Of a stretch of DNA of 64,000 bases, positions 24,366-33,820 are shown one piece after another. Under the pieces are notes generated by a model, which saw only the letters and a list, made by a program, of their open reading frames with translations, searched no databases and was not told the DNA's origin. Both the position numbers and the translations under genes were made by a program. The stretch is from Hungatella hathewayi (GTDB taxonomy: Bacteria > Bacillota > Clostridia > Lachnospirales > Lachnospiraceae): assembly GCA_025149285.1 (NCBI GenBank), contig CP102274.1, positions 5,172,001-5,236,000 of the forward strand, read 5' to 3'. How positions within the stretch are numbered: position 1 is the stretch's first letter; every line of letters begins with the position of its first letter.

Positions 24366-25301
24366 TTATTCCGTATCCTGGTAAGGCTTCAGATATCTTA
24401 AAACCTCATCCAAAAACAACTCCTGAGGCTGTCCCAGTGATTCCTCCCGATACACCAGCAAATACTTCAGTTCATAGCGCTGGTTCATCTCAATCGGATA
24501 CAGCGGAGTACCGAATAAAGGATTCGTCATTTCCAGCGAAACTCGCGGAACCAATTGGATACAATTTCTCTTGATCGTATACAGGCGGGAAACTCCAACA
24601 TCGCCCAGGCAGGTAATAGATTTTGTATAGCCCTGCTTCCTCATCTCACAAAACAGGGACCAGTAGACTAAGTCCTCCGCCCGGACAAAACCGGTGGCGA
24701 TCTCATAGGGCATCATATCCTCAAGCGTCACCTCTGTCCTCCCATATAAAGGATGCTGTGGACTCACACCCACGACTAAATGAGACTTTAATATATCCGA
24801 GCTAGTCAACTGAGCATACTCCACCTTGGCCCGTACATATTTTTCATTAAACTGATTGATCTGAAAAATCCCCAAATCCAGGCTGCCATCGGAAAGTTCA
24901 CTCAAAATCTGCCTCTGGTTACCCCCTTTTAATGCCACGGAAATCTCCGGATACCGGTCCTTTAAATTAACAGCTGTATTACCCAGAATATTCATACAAC
25001 AGTATCCATCCCCACCAACAGTTACATTTCCCCGAACTGCTCCGGAGATTCTTTCCCGAACCGCCTTAATATCCTCCATACGCTGACAGATGATTTTTGC
25101 ATTTTCAAGAATATACTGACCCTCAGCAGTAATATGGACGCCTTTTGTCCCCCGCCGCAGTACTTCCACTCCAAGCTCTGTTTCCAGAGTCTTAATAGAT
25201 GTACTGATAGAAGACTGTGATGTATATAACTCCCGGGCTGCACGGGAAATAGATCCGTATTTTTCTACTGCAATCAAATATTCCAGTTGTGTCAGCTGCA
25301 T
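24366..25301 (-). CDS. LysR-family transcriptional regulator
   Basis: A 311-residue LysR protein with the N-terminal helix-turn-helix (1-60; LEYLIAVEKYGSISRAARELYTSQSSISTSIKTLETELGVEVLRR) and the C-terminal effector-binding domain (about 90-300). It lies 113 bases downstream of the opine dehydrogenase gene on the same strand. It is most likely the regulator of the transporter/reductase operon, although LysR genes are often divergent from their targets and this one is not. The effector is unknown. Confidence 0.92.
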   Translation of the reverse strand: MQLTQLEYLIAVEKYGSISRAARELYTSQSSISTSIKTLETELGVEVLRRGTKGVHITAEGQYILENAKIICQRMEDIKAVRERISGAVRGNVTVGGDGYCCMNILGNTAVNLKDRYPEISVALKGGNQRQILSELSDGSLDLGIFQINQFNEKYVRAKVEYAQLTSSDILKSHLVVGVSPQHPLYGRTEVTLEDMMPYEIATGFVRAEDLVYWSLFCEMRKQGYTKSITCLGDVGVSRLYTIKRNCIQLVPRVSLEMTNPLFGTPLYPIEMNQRYELKYLLVYREESLGQPQELFLDEVLRYLKPYQDTE

Positions 25302-25414
25302 AAAACGCCCCCCGTGATGGTTCTGAATACAATCATATACTACATTATATCAAATTCTGTTTCTGTTTTACAACTACAATATCCCTGAAATATTTTCAAG
25401 TGAGAATGCTGCAG

Positions 25415-26473
25415 TTACGGTTTATTCACTGTCTGTAAGCACCCCACGGCATCATTCCCCATCCACTCCCAGGTACGCCCCGACTGGCGGTACTCTATCC
25501 CGGTCAGCCTGCTGGCCAGGGTGAGCAATGCCTTGGCCGCCGGTACCTCCACATCGAATTTTTCTGCCAAAGAAACCAGCAATGCAACACCGCAGGCGGC
25601 ATCCTCAGTGACATAGCGATGCCACAGCCCGTCCGGTCCTGACAGCTTCTTAAAAGCCTCCATTTCCGGATAGTCTGCCGATGCCTTCAGCATGGTCATA
25701 AATGGCCGCAGCGGCGCAGCGTAACACTCTGCCCCCATAACTTTGAGTACCTCGCTCCGCTCCGCTTCCAGAATCTCCAGGCATCGAATATACCCATCAC
25801 TCATACCGTCTGTAAAAAGTGCAAAATCCCCTTTTTTCTGTTCGATTCCACCCAGATTCAACAGTGTACCGGACAGATGCGTAAGTACATTAGGCGAGTT
25901 TAAACAGTTCTCCACCAGACTGGCTCCCGCCTTTAAGGAGAACAGCTTCCCGAAACGCTCCAGTGCCCTGCCTGTCTCTGTTGATGGAAATGCCGCGATC
26001 CGCCGCTGCCCCGGCGGCATGGCAGATACATAGCTGCCCGGCCCCAGACGCCGACAGGCCCAAAGACACTCCGCTAACTCAGCCAGCAGGCCGTAAGTCA
26101 CCCCTTTTTCCTTAAATTTCCGGTGAAATATCACCGTTCCTAAATTACCTGGCATAAGAAGGAGGTCATGATCGGGGCGTACCCATGGAGCCATCCAAGC
26201 GGCGGCTTCCTCCTGACGTCCACTGGACACACATACCAAAACCAGCCGGGCCTCCATGGCCTCAGCAATTTCATAAGTCATCCTGTCAGGACAGAGCCCC
26301 GAAATCAGGCCGGGACCCTTCACTACAATGCCTTTCCTGGCAATAACTGCAAAGTCTTCTCTACACTGTTCCTTACTGTCACATAAAATTACTTTATGAC
26401 CCTTTCCAGTAAGCCAGGCGGCTGTAATGACTCCAGCTGCCCCCGCTCCCACAATTGCAATTCGTTCATCCAT
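25415..26473 (-). CDS. Opine dehydrogenase-like NAD(P) oxidoreductase
   Basis: A 352-residue protein of the octopine/nopaline dehydrogenase family, which joins or splits an amino acid and a 2-oxo acid using NAD(P)H. The N-terminus has the Rossmann motif IVGAGAAGVITAAWLTGKGHKVILCD (5-30). The C-terminal domain has NSPNVLTHLSGTLLNLGGIE, matching the family Asn-His catalytic region. The ATG at 26471-26473 was chosen because the frame upstream lacks a ribosome site; AAAGGC lies before it. It is the last gene of the operon with the cysteine-desulfidase-like gene (gap 39 bases). The physiological substrate may be an N-carboxyalkyl amino acid; this is inferred. Confidence 0.82.
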   Translation of the reverse strand: MDERIAIVGAGAAGVITAAWLTGKGHKVILCDSKEQCREDFAVIARKGIVVKGPGLISGLCPDRMTYEIAEAMEARLVLVCVSSGRQEEAAAWMAPWVRPDHDLLLMPGNLGTVIFHRKFKEKGVTYGLLAELAECLWACRRLGPGSYVSAMPPGQRRIAAFPSTETGRALERFGKLFSLKAGASLVENCLNSPNVLTHLSGTLLNLGGIEQKKGDFALFTDGMSDGYIRCLEILEAERSEVLKVMGAECYAAPLRPFMTMLKASADYPEMEAFKKLSGPDGLWHRYVTEDAACGVALLVSLAEKFDVEVPAAKALLTLASRLTGIEYRQSGRTWEWMGNDAVGCLQTVNKP

Positions 26474-26512
26474 ACCTGCCTTTTCCTGTCGCCTCTGCTT
26501 TCCCCTCATGAT

Positions 26513-27817
26513 TTACTGACTCTGACGTTCCTCGAAGTTCATAAGAGGAAATATCCTGCGTTTTTCAAAGAGAAGCCTGCATAAATCCCGATCACTGCCA
26601 ACCATGGCATACAATGCGGTTTTACCGATAATCTCAATAGAATCATCTATCGTGGCCCCCAAAACCCCCTGGTTATTGGCGATTCTCACTTGACTAAGCG
26701 CCAGATCTGAACACTCCAGTGCTATCCCTGTTCCCGAGGAGATACGCAAAGCACAAGCCAGCTTTGCCCCGTCACACACCACGCCGAATACATTCGGAAT
26801 GGTATTCTGCATAGCGGCAGCTACCTGTTCATAAGTCCCTCCCCTCATAAGTGTGGCACCTGCGGCAATTCCCAAAGCCGCGGCAACCTCACAGGAGCAC
26901 ATCGAAGGCGCTTTGCCAATGCGGTGAATAATGGATATGGCTGTCAAATAACTGAGGGCAATCCCTCTCAGCAAATCCATCTCTTCCAGATTTAAATCCT
27001 TCGCCATGCTGACCAGCGGCATAGAAGCAGCAATCCCCACATTACCCTTATTGCCGCAGGTCATGGCCGGATGGCTGACGCCTGACATACGAGCCTCGCA
27101 TCCGGCAGCCGCATATGCCTTGGCTCTGGTAATGTAGTTCTGATAATCACTGTGGTAAAGTTCATATCCAATCCCTGCACCCAGACGGTTTTCAAGCGTA
27201 GCGTTGGCCAGGCGGCTGTTGTAAGCCACTGCATCTCTTAAGAATGCCAGTTCGTCCTCGCTTAAGGAAGTAACCATATCGTAGAAATCTTTCACTTTAT
27301 ACTTCAGAATCGGCAGCTTGCCAGACTGAGCTGAGATATCGGGTTCCAGTTCCAGCAAAATTTCGTCGTTACGCTCTTTTAAAATCAGTCCGTCACTGCG
27401 CTGAGATACCACCGCCCGTCCTGTTCCTTTATCCGTATGAACGGCAATGTCGCAGTAAATCTCCAGTTCCTGTAAGTTCCACTGTGGATTGATCTTCACA
27501 CATTCAGCCACTTTTCGTGCTTTTCTTTCTCCCTCCGGCGTTACAGTGTGGAGTACCTCAAGTCCGGCACCAGGATCTCCGCACACCGCCCCAAGAGCAA
27601 TAGCCATCTCGACTCCCAGCATCCGGGATCCGGGAAATGCGACATCGTCATTCTTTGCGCTCATGCACCAGTCAAGTGTGGCATCAATAGACTTGATCTC
27701 ACCTCCAATCGCGTCATAAGCCTGCGCTGCGCAGAAGCAGATTGCAATCGGACCGGTACAGCCCAGAGCAGGCTTGATTTCTTCCCGTAAAATACTATAA
27801 AGTTCCGTGTCATTCAT
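26513..27817 (-). CDS. L-cysteine desulfidase/serine dehydratase-like iron-sulfur lyase (UPF0597)
   Basis: A 434-residue member of the L-cysteine desulfidase family (CyuA/YhaM group), oxygen-sensitive [4Fe-4S] lyases that release sulfide or ammonia and pyruvate. Candidate cluster cysteines occur in LGCTGP near the N-terminus, MTCGNKGNVGI and PSMCSCEV. The order matches the serine dehydratase alpha-subunit fold. The ATG at 27817 follows GGGAGGG; the frame extends upstream without support. It sits between the flavoprotein and opine dehydrogenase genes, with 13 bases to the former. In this setting the substrate may be a cysteine-related or beta-substituted amino acid, but the sequence alone does not decide it. 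Confidence 0.88.
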   Translation of the reverse strand: MNDTELYSILREEIKPALGCTGPIAICFCAAQAYDAIGGEIKSIDATLDWCMSAKNDDVAFPGSRMLGVEMAIALGAVCGDPGAGLEVLHTVTPEGERKARKVAECVKINPQWNLQELEIYCDIAVHTDKGTGRAVVSQRSDGLILKERNDEILLELEPDISAQSGKLPILKYKVKDFYDMVTSLSEDELAFLRDAVAYNSRLANATLENRLGAGIGYELYHSDYQNYITRAKAYAAAGCEARMSGVSHPAMTCGNKGNVGIAASMPLVSMAKDLNLEEMDLLRGIALSYLTAISIIHRIGKAPSMCSCEVAAALGIAAGATLMRGGTYEQVAAAMQNTIPNVFGVVCDGAKLACALRISSGTGIALECSDLALSQVRIANNQGVLGATIDDSIEIIGKTALYAMVGSDRDLCRLLFEKRRIFPLMNFEERQSQ

Positions 27818-27830
27818 TTTTAAGCCCTCC

Positions 27831-29492
27831 CTAAAGCTTCTGCATTTCTGTGTAATCCTTACCATTCATTTTCTTTATAGTCATAGACAGAGAATTCCAC
27901 AAAGGATTTGTATAAGGATAGTCCACACGTTTATGCAGTCCTCTGCTCTCTTTCCTGGCCAGCGCAGACAACAGGATCAGACGGCCAAGAGCCAGAATAT
28001 CGAACGCCTCTAAGGTACGCATCAGTTCATGTGAGTTTGCACATTTGATTCGCTTGCAGGCAATCTGATTCAGTTCCTCCAGATAACTGACGCCACAGGA
28101 AAGAAGTGTCTCGGAACGCGGTGTTTCAATGCTCGCATAATCCCTCATAATATTCTGTACGGCATGGTTTAACTCTTCCCAGTGAGATCCCTCTTCCCGT
28201 TCCATCAGTGAACTGTAAAATCTCTGAGCCTCCAAAACCTCCGGGGCTTCTGCAATGTCTGTGAAGCTTTCCACACCTTTGATGTACTCCGATGCACTCT
28301 CACCTGCAATCCGGCCTGTAACTGCCGCTCCGCTGACGCCACAGAAAAAGTTGCCGCATTCATCACCTGCGCTGTATAGACCCGGCGTACTGGTTTCACA
28401 TTTTTCATTGATACAGGTACCACTGTACTGAATATGAGGCAGATAACGCCCCCACTCAATCATATCCTCTTCCAAATGAATATCCTGCTGTTCCATCGCA
28501 TCCAAAAGAGAGCTGATCCCCTCACTGTAAAAGCATTCTTTCATATGCTCCATGGTATCCTTCGGATTTTCTGTACAGTCCATAAAGACAGGGCCGGTTC
28601 CATTTTTTTTGCTCAGATCAAAGACTTCATGACAAATATCTGTGGTAATATCCTGTTCGCCCGGTTCTGGACGGCCGGCTATTCCCACCGCATTCCCCCC
28701 GGCATCGCAGCAGGCTCCAATCCAGGTTCCCTTACCGCCGCGGACAAAGTAGCGCGGTCCTATATGAGCCCTGGGCTTATCAAAATTAACCATGACCGCA
28801 CCGATCTCATAGGAGGCTACCCTTCCGGTTCCTGTCCCCGCCGGACAATTCGCCACGTTAAACAGGCAGGATGGAGCGACAGCCGGGTATACACGCGCCC
28901 CCGTACCGGTAACACTAATAATACTCTTTGCCTCATACAGCGTTATCTCCGGTTCGGGCCTGGAAATATCTATAGCAATTGCCCCCACCACGCGCCCCTC
29001 ACGAGAGATATACCTGGTGACACTGGTCCGGTTGTCGATCATGACACCGCACCGGCGCGCCTGGTTTGTCAGACACTTTTTCTGATCACGGCCGTCAATT
29101 TTCAGGAAGCAGCGGGGATGGCCCGGCAAAGTGTGTCCTTCAAATACATACTCATCACCAAATGGGCGCATATTGATGCCCCATTTTTCCCAGTCCTTCA
29201 CAATCTCAAAGGAACGCTCTGCAAATACCCGTTGAACCCTGGGATCAGCACCTTTACACATTCCCTGCTCCAATTCGTGCATATAAGAATCCACACTCTC
29301 GTGGTATCCCGGAATATAACACGCGAAATGGTCATTCCCGGTTGCGCCTCCGCCACTGCGGCGAGTATCTGCCTTCTCTGCCACAATCACTCTGGCACCT
29401 CGTTCAGCGGCCGCAACAGCCGCCATCAGGCCGGCGGTTCCTCCGCCGACAATCAGGATATCACACTGTTTTGGTGAATTAACCTTAATCAT
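27831..29492 (-). CDS. FAD-dependent reductase subunit, APS-reductase A/fumarate-reductase-like
   Basis: A 553-residue flavoprotein of the succinate dehydrogenase/fumarate reductase superfamily. It has the FAD motif ILIVGGGTAGLMAAVAAAERGARVIVAEKADTRRSGGGATGNDHFACY (about 12-57) and the capping and C-terminal domain GLYSAGDECGNFFCGVSGAAVTGRIAGESASEYI. Together with the adjacent small ferredoxin it resembles an AprAB-type pair (adenylylsulfate reductase alpha and beta) more than a classical FrdAB, because no large Fe-S subunit or cytochrome is encoded. The ATG at 29492 follows GAAGGTG; an earlier TTG is in frame. It overlaps the ferredoxin gene by 8 bases. The reduced substrate is unknown. Confidence 0.87.
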   Translation of the reverse strand: MIKVNSPKQCDILIVGGGTAGLMAAVAAAERGARVIVAEKADTRRSGGGATGNDHFACYIPGYHESVDSYMHELEQGMCKGADPRVQRVFAERSFEIVKDWEKWGINMRPFGDEYVFEGHTLPGHPRCFLKIDGRDQKKCLTNQARRCGVMIDNRTSVTRYISREGRVVGAIAIDISRPEPEITLYEAKSIISVTGTGARVYPAVAPSCLFNVANCPAGTGTGRVASYEIGAVMVNFDKPRAHIGPRYFVRGGKGTWIGACCDAGGNAVGIAGRPEPGEQDITTDICHEVFDLSKKNGTGPVFMDCTENPKDTMEHMKECFYSEGISSLLDAMEQQDIHLEEDMIEWGRYLPHIQYSGTCINEKCETSTPGLYSAGDECGNFFCGVSGAAVTGRIAGESASEYIKGVESFTDIAEAPEVLEAQRFYSSLMEREEGSHWEELNHAVQNIMRDYASIETPRSETLLSCGVSYLEELNQIACKRIKCANSHELMRTLEAFDILALGRLILLSALARKESRGLHKRVDYPYTNPLWNSLSMTIKKMNGKDYTEMQKL

Positions 29493-29736
29493 TTCTGGCA
29501 CCTTCTTTCTCAATCTTGCTCTTGGGTCTTCGCAGCAGCATCATGGGAAGCGGATAATGCATGGAGATTGCTCCAACCGGACAGTCGAATTCACAGGCAC
29601 GGCAGTGCCAGCATTCGTTGGGATAAAGAACCTCCGGCTTCTGTCCCTTAATCACCGGACCGTAAACATCCAGCGGACATATCTGGGCACAGGTAGTACA
29701 ACTGATACATTTTGATTTGTCAATAACAGGCGGCAT
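29485..29736 (-). CDS. Two-cluster 4Fe-4S ferredoxin subunit, AprB-like
   Basis: An 83-residue ferredoxin with two [4Fe-4S] motifs: CISCTTCAQICP (about 10-21) and CWHCRACEFDCP (about 42-53). The basic tail PMMLLRRPKSKIEKEG is like the AprB extension that holds its partner. The ATG at 29734-29736 has GGAAAGGAG upstream; the frame extends to 29778 inside the transporter gene. It overlaps the flavoprotein gene and should pass electrons to it. The electron donor is unknown. Confidence 0.92.
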   Translation of the reverse strand: MPPVIDKSKCISCTTCAQICPLDVYGPVIKGQKPEVLYPNECWHCRACEFDCPVGAISMHYPLPMMLLRRPKSKIEKEGARND

Positions 29737-29767
29737 ATTTATTACTCCTTTCCAAAAATGTTCTTGA

Positions 29768-31222
29768 TTACAGGCCAAAGATTCCGGCTACTACGGAAAT
29801 AACCATCCAGGCGCTGATACAGGCCATTGGACCAATTTTCCACAGTCTTCTGGTTCCAATCCACTCATTTCCGTTGATTAAAGCCGCAGTGGAAGAACCA
29901 CTTGGGAATAATACTGAAATATGGACACACATGATAACCGTAACTACGGCACCGGTAGGATTCATTCCCACACTCTGCGTAGCAGCAAAAACGGCAGCCA
30001 TCAAAATCATTCCTACCGGACCATTCGTCATCACATTGGTAATGAGTGTTGCGGCCAGGCCGATAAGCAGAACAAATACAAAGGCTGAAGTATTCGTAGC
30101 GAGCGGATTGATAATCGCCTTCAGCGCGGCCGGAAAACCGCTTGCTTCATTGCTCATGGCATTCGCTACCGGTATTGCCGCCGCCAGAAGTAAAATGGAA
30201 TTCCACTCCACATTACCTACCATCTTTTTGAAATCAATGATGGGAACTCCTTCTATACGAATTAGACACATCAGCAGAACCAGAAGAATACATATTCCTG
30301 TGCTGCCGATTTTTTTCAAAAACACAATGGCAAAGAATGATGAACCCGGGAAAAATCCTGGCAGCAGCATCATAAACATCAGCAGAACCAAAAAGAACAG
30401 AACCACCTTCTGTACCCTATTCATTTTAATTCCCTCATTACCCACCAGTGATTTAGCATCTAAATCTCTTAAACTGCTCATATCCGGCTTAAAAATCAGC
30501 TTTGCCCCCAGAAGATAGACGATGATACACAGCACTGTTGCCAGTATCACGATCAGCATGTACGGCCCCAGCGGAATTGAGCGGCCTGCCAGACTCTCAT
30601 ATACTCCCATCACCAGAAGCGGAATTGATTTAAAAGGTATAATGCAGTCTCCGATCTGAGCAGCAAATGCAGTACCAAAAATCAGGATCAGCGGATAACT
30701 GTCTCCTTTTTGGAATCCACACTGTTCACTGATAACATAAGCCAGACTCCAGCCGATAACGATGGTAGGAGTCGCACTGGTAACACCCCCCAGAAATGCC
30801 ATAACCATCAGAAACACAAACGTGAATACCCAGGGGCGTCCCAATACCATTTTCCGTGTAATACTCCATACGGCAATGATCCGTGAAAGCCCGTAGTATG
30901 CAAAAGTTCCGCAAAAAATAAAGATAAAGAACATTAATACTACATTGGCCTCCCCAAAACTGGACTTGATGACTTCGCCTGCAGTCATATACCCGGTCTG
31001 CATCAAGGCAATAAGACCAGCCAGACTTGGCCAGGCAATTCCGACAAATATCCATCCATACACCATCCCAAGGAAAATCCCCAGAATCTGCATTCCCAAA
31101 ACCGTGATTGGAGCTATGGGCGGCAAATAACCGAATCCAAACATAATAATCAGGCAAATTGCAGAATTAATATAGTATTTTACGTTCCCATCTTTCTTTG
31201 TTGCTGTTAAATCAGCAGCCAT
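29768..31222 (-). CDS. DASS/SLC13-family anion transporter
   Basis: A 484-residue membrane transporter of the anion permease group, first gene of the APS-reductase-like operon. Hydrophobic segments cover most of the chain. The family repeat blocks include AWPSLAGLIALMQTGYMTAGEVIKSSFGEANVVLMFFIF and NVEWNSILLLAAAIPVANAMSNEASGFPAALKAI, and the late motif HISVLFPSGSSTAALINGNEW. AAGGAGGAGG precedes the ATG at seven to nine bases. It is not a close copy of the DASS transporter at 8716-10128. It probably imports the compound reduced and split by the downstream enzymes. Confidence 0.9.
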   Translation of the reverse strand: MAADLTATKKDGNVKYYINSAICLIIMFGFGYLPPIAPITVLGMQILGIFLGMVYGWIFVGIAWPSLAGLIALMQTGYMTAGEVIKSSFGEANVVLMFFIFIFCGTFAYYGLSRIIAVWSITRKMVLGRPWVFTFVFLMVMAFLGGVTSATPTIVIGWSLAYVISEQCGFQKGDSYPLILIFGTAFAAQIGDCIIPFKSIPLLVMGVYESLAGRSIPLGPYMLIVILATVLCIIVYLLGAKLIFKPDMSSLRDLDAKSLVGNEGIKMNRVQKVVLFFLVLLMFMMLLPGFFPGSSFFAIVFLKKIGSTGICILLVLLMCLIRIEGVPIIDFKKMVGNVEWNSILLLAAAIPVANAMSNEASGFPAALKAIINPLATNTSAFVFVLLIGLAATLITNVMTNGPVGMILMAAVFAATQSVGMNPTGAVVTVIMCVHISVLFPSGSSTAALINGNEWIGTRRLWKIGPMACISAWMVISVVAGIFGL

Positions 31223-31433
31223 CTCTTATTCCTCCTCCTTCATTAAAATAATGTTTACCGCTGGCCGCACAACCAAGCAGTAACCGGCATATCCTCCTCT
31301 ATCCCCCTTTTCCCCCTTCTTTCTTTTATACAAAAAGTCTAACACTCCTTTAAACAAATGAAAAGAATCGAATTTTGATAGGAATCCATCAAAAAAACAG
31401 ATAGCATAATTCGCTTTTACCTGCACTTGAATG

Positions 31434-31482
31434 AAAAAAGCGGCGTTTCTTCCTCCCCGCCACGAGAAGCAGTAAACGCCGC
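31434..31482 (-). terminator. Terminator of the thiamine operon
   Basis: Nine-base arms GCGGCGTTT (31440-31448) and AAACGCCGC (31474-31482). On the minus strand the stem is followed by six Ts. It lies 80 bases past the cytX stop. Confidence 0.88.
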
Positions 31483-31562
31483 TGTAATTCTATACCTTTT
31501 TGCTGCAAATCTACAAACCTGAAAGCCTGTCTGTCTCTGTACTGTAATATTTTATTTCAATT

Positions 31563-32771
31563 TTAAACTCTCTCCATCTCTGATTTTTCTCTTTTTCTGC
31601 CGTTTACCGCATAACTCACCTCATGGTACAGCAGACAAATTCCAATCGTAACCGCCATATCCGGCAGCGTATTTCCCACTGGTGTATCCACATGCATCAG
31701 AATCCGGTAGAGAACAAATCCGCATATCCAGATAATTAAATTCGGTACATGAAACTTTGTACTTCTGAAATCATTTTTAAGAATAAATGTATCAGCAATC
31801 TGAATCGCAATCATCGGTGCAAAAACGGAACCGATAAGATAAAGGAAACCGGTAATATTGTCCATGGGATAGACAACGGCCGCGATCGTACCAATCACCG
31901 TAACCGCGATGGCCGCCCATTTCTCCTTCACTGCATGGGAAATGACCGTGCTGGATACACCGGCGGAAAACGCGTCCAGAAATGTAGTCGTAACGGTGGA
32001 TAGGACAATGATAAACAGACCGGCGATTCCCAGTCCCGCCTTAACCATAATGACCGCGATATCGTATGTCCCTGTAAACAGTGCCGCTCCCATGCCGATC
32101 ACATACATAAAGCAGCTGACCACACCGTAGACCAGAGTGCTCGCCAGCGTTGCCTGGAACGGTTTTTCCGCCTCCCGCGTATAATCGCTGATTAATGGAA
32201 GCCAGGACAGCGGCATGGCCACAGACAGCTCCACCGCGGCGCCAAAGCTCATGCTCTCATCAGATACAAAGCTGCTTCCTCCGTGGCTGGAGAATATTAC
32301 CCTGCCAAGTATCAGAGTCAGAAGAAACAAAAGCGCCATCGCCACCGTGTTGAGTCTGCCCAGATTTTTAAGTCCAATGAGAATCCAGACAATAATCAGT
32401 GCTCCAATCACAAGACACCACACCCAGGCGCCGGTATTGTATATGCTGTTCGCCGCCAGTGCACCGTCATAGATCATGATTGCGGTCCAGCCCACAAGCT
32501 GCAGGACATTTAACACGGCAAACAGGAGACAGCCCTTGCCGCCGAAGCTGAGTTTTACCGTCTCCATCGCGCTCAGCCGTTTCATTCCTCCGATAAGGCC
32601 TGCAAAAAACAGCATGGCGCAGCCAATAAAGTGTCCCAGTAAAATGGCCGCCAGCCCCTTTTCAAATCCCAGCGGTGCCAGGTACGTTCCGGTCAGGATC
32701 TCTGCGATCGAAACACCGGCTCCAAACCAGATCAGACCGTTGCTTAAGGTACTCGTTCCTTTATTTTTCAT
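31563..32771 (-). CDS. cytX: Putative hydroxymethylpyrimidine transporter
   Basis: A 402-residue permease of the nucleobase:cation symporter (CodB-like) family. It starts STLSNGLIWFGAGVSIAEILTGTYLAPLGFEKGLAAILLGHFIGC, the CytX pattern. About 12 membrane segments are visible. CytX proteins lie in TPP-riboswitch operons and are predicted to import hydroxymethylpyrimidine (HMP). Here it follows thiD with an 11-base overlap. The ATG at 32769-32771 follows GGAGG at eight bases, while the upstream GTG of the same frame overlaps that site. It ends the operon, closed by the terminator at 31434-31482. Confidence 0.92.
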   Translation of the reverse strand: MKNKGTSTLSNGLIWFGAGVSIAEILTGTYLAPLGFEKGLAAILLGHFIGCAMLFFAGLIGGMKRLSAMETVKLSFGGKGCLLFAVLNVLQLVGWTAIMIYDGALAANSIYNTGAWVWCLVIGALIIVWILIGLKNLGRLNTVAMALLFLLTLILGRVIFSSHGGSSFVSDESMSFGAAVELSVAMPLSWLPLISDYTREAEKPFQATLASTLVYGVVSCFMYVIGMGAALFTGTYDIAVIMVKAGLGIAGLFIIVLSTVTTTFLDAFSAGVSSTVISHAVKEKWAAIAVTVIGTIAAVVYPMDNITGFLYLIGSVFAPMIAIQIADTFILKNDFRSTKFHVPNLIIWICGFVLYRILMHVDTPVGNTLPDMAVTIGICLLYHEVSYAVNGRKREKSEMERV

Positions 32772-33645
32772 CACCGGTACCTCCACAGGCTGTTCTCACG
32801 CCATTTACGCCTGACTTTCCGGCACATTCCCATCCTGACATTTCTTCGCTCTCTCCGTACTCTCCTGCAATGGCGAACGCATGATTCATGGGTCCGCTTC
32901 CCTTACCCAGATCCAGCATATCACCGAGCGCGCCGGATAAATACGCTTTCGCCCTGCCCACCGACTCCGCAAGACTGCGCCCCTTTGCCAGATTTGAAGC
33001 AATAGCGCTGGACAGCGTACAGCCGGTGCCATGGGTATTGGCAGTTGCAATCCGTTTCCCGTAGAACCAGAGATATTCACCATCCGCGTATAAAAGATCA
33101 TTGGCATCGTTCAACTGATGGCCGCCTTTACAGAGAACGGCACAGTGATACGCATCTCCTGTTTCCTTCGCGGCCCGTTCCATATCCTGTGCCGACTGAA
33201 TCGCCATACCGGATAACACTTCCATCTCCGGAATATTGGGTGTGATGACATCTGCCAGCGGAATCAACATCTCTTTCAGTGTAGATATGGCTTCATCGCT
33301 GATCAGCTTCGAGCCGGCCGTCGCTACCATGACGGGGTCGAGAACAATGTTTTTCGCATGGTACTGCTTCAGTTTTTCTGCTATCACCCTGATCAGAGCA
33401 CTGGACGACACCATACCGATCTTCACCGCATCCGGGAAAATATCCGTAAAAACATCGTCAAGCTGCTCCGCCAAAAATTCCGGAGTTACCTCCATGATAC
33501 CTGTTACGCCGGTAGTATTCTGGGCTACGACGGCCGTGATTGCGCTCATCCCGTAGACTCTGTGGGCAGTCATTGTCTTTAAATCTGCCTGAATTCCGGC
33601 GCCTCCGCTGGGATCTGTCCCGGCGATTGTTAATGCTGTTTTCAT
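32761..33645 (-). CDS. thiD: Hydroxymethylpyrimidine/phosphomethylpyrimidine kinase
   Basis: ThiD phosphorylates HMP to HMP-P and then HMP-PP for thiamine synthesis. The 294-residue protein has ALTIAGTDPSGGAGIQADLKT at the start, VLDPVMVATAGSKLIS in the middle and the anion-hole motif NTHGTGCTLSSAIASNLAKG. It is about 25 residues longer than usual: after GPMNHAFAI there is a tail rich in Gly/Glu/Cys (EYGESEEMSGWECAG) not seen in typical ThiD. The ATG at 33645 follows AGGAG. It overlaps cytX by 11 bases. The gap to the HAD gene upstream is 175 bases and holds no recognised feature. Confidence 0.95.
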   Translation of the reverse strand: MKTALTIAGTDPSGGAGIQADLKTMTAHRVYGMSAITAVVAQNTTGVTGIMEVTPEFLAEQLDDVFTDIFPDAVKIGMVSSSALIRVIAEKLKQYHAKNIVLDPVMVATAGSKLISDEAISTLKEMLIPLADVITPNIPEMEVLSGMAIQSAQDMERAAKETGDAYHCAVLCKGGHQLNDANDLLYADGEYLWFYGKRIATANTHGTGCTLSSAIASNLAKGRSLAESVGRAKAYLSGALGDMLDLGKGSGPMNHAFAIAGEYGESEEMSGWECAGKSGVNGVRTACGGTGDEK

Positions 33646-33820
33646 CTTTCTTTCTCCTGTTCGCATTAATTTTTCTGTAACGTTAACCAAGAGCATGCAC
33701 AGCTGGATCGTTACACTTTTGTTAAGCGACAGAAGGTGGTGCCCCCAATCTGCCGCTGGTCTGCAGGCGGCGCTGTCCCGATCTGTTAACAGCCGGCCGC
33801 CGCCTTACTCTATTTCATTT

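Noticed and set aside
28434..29477. A 347-residue open frame on the plus strand
   Set aside because: Antisense to the FAD-dependent reductase gene, with His/Arg-rich composition typical of a shadow frame.
31226..31426. A 66-residue frame upstream of the DASS gene
   Set aside because: It lies in the promoter region, has no ribosome site and no family match; probably non-coding.
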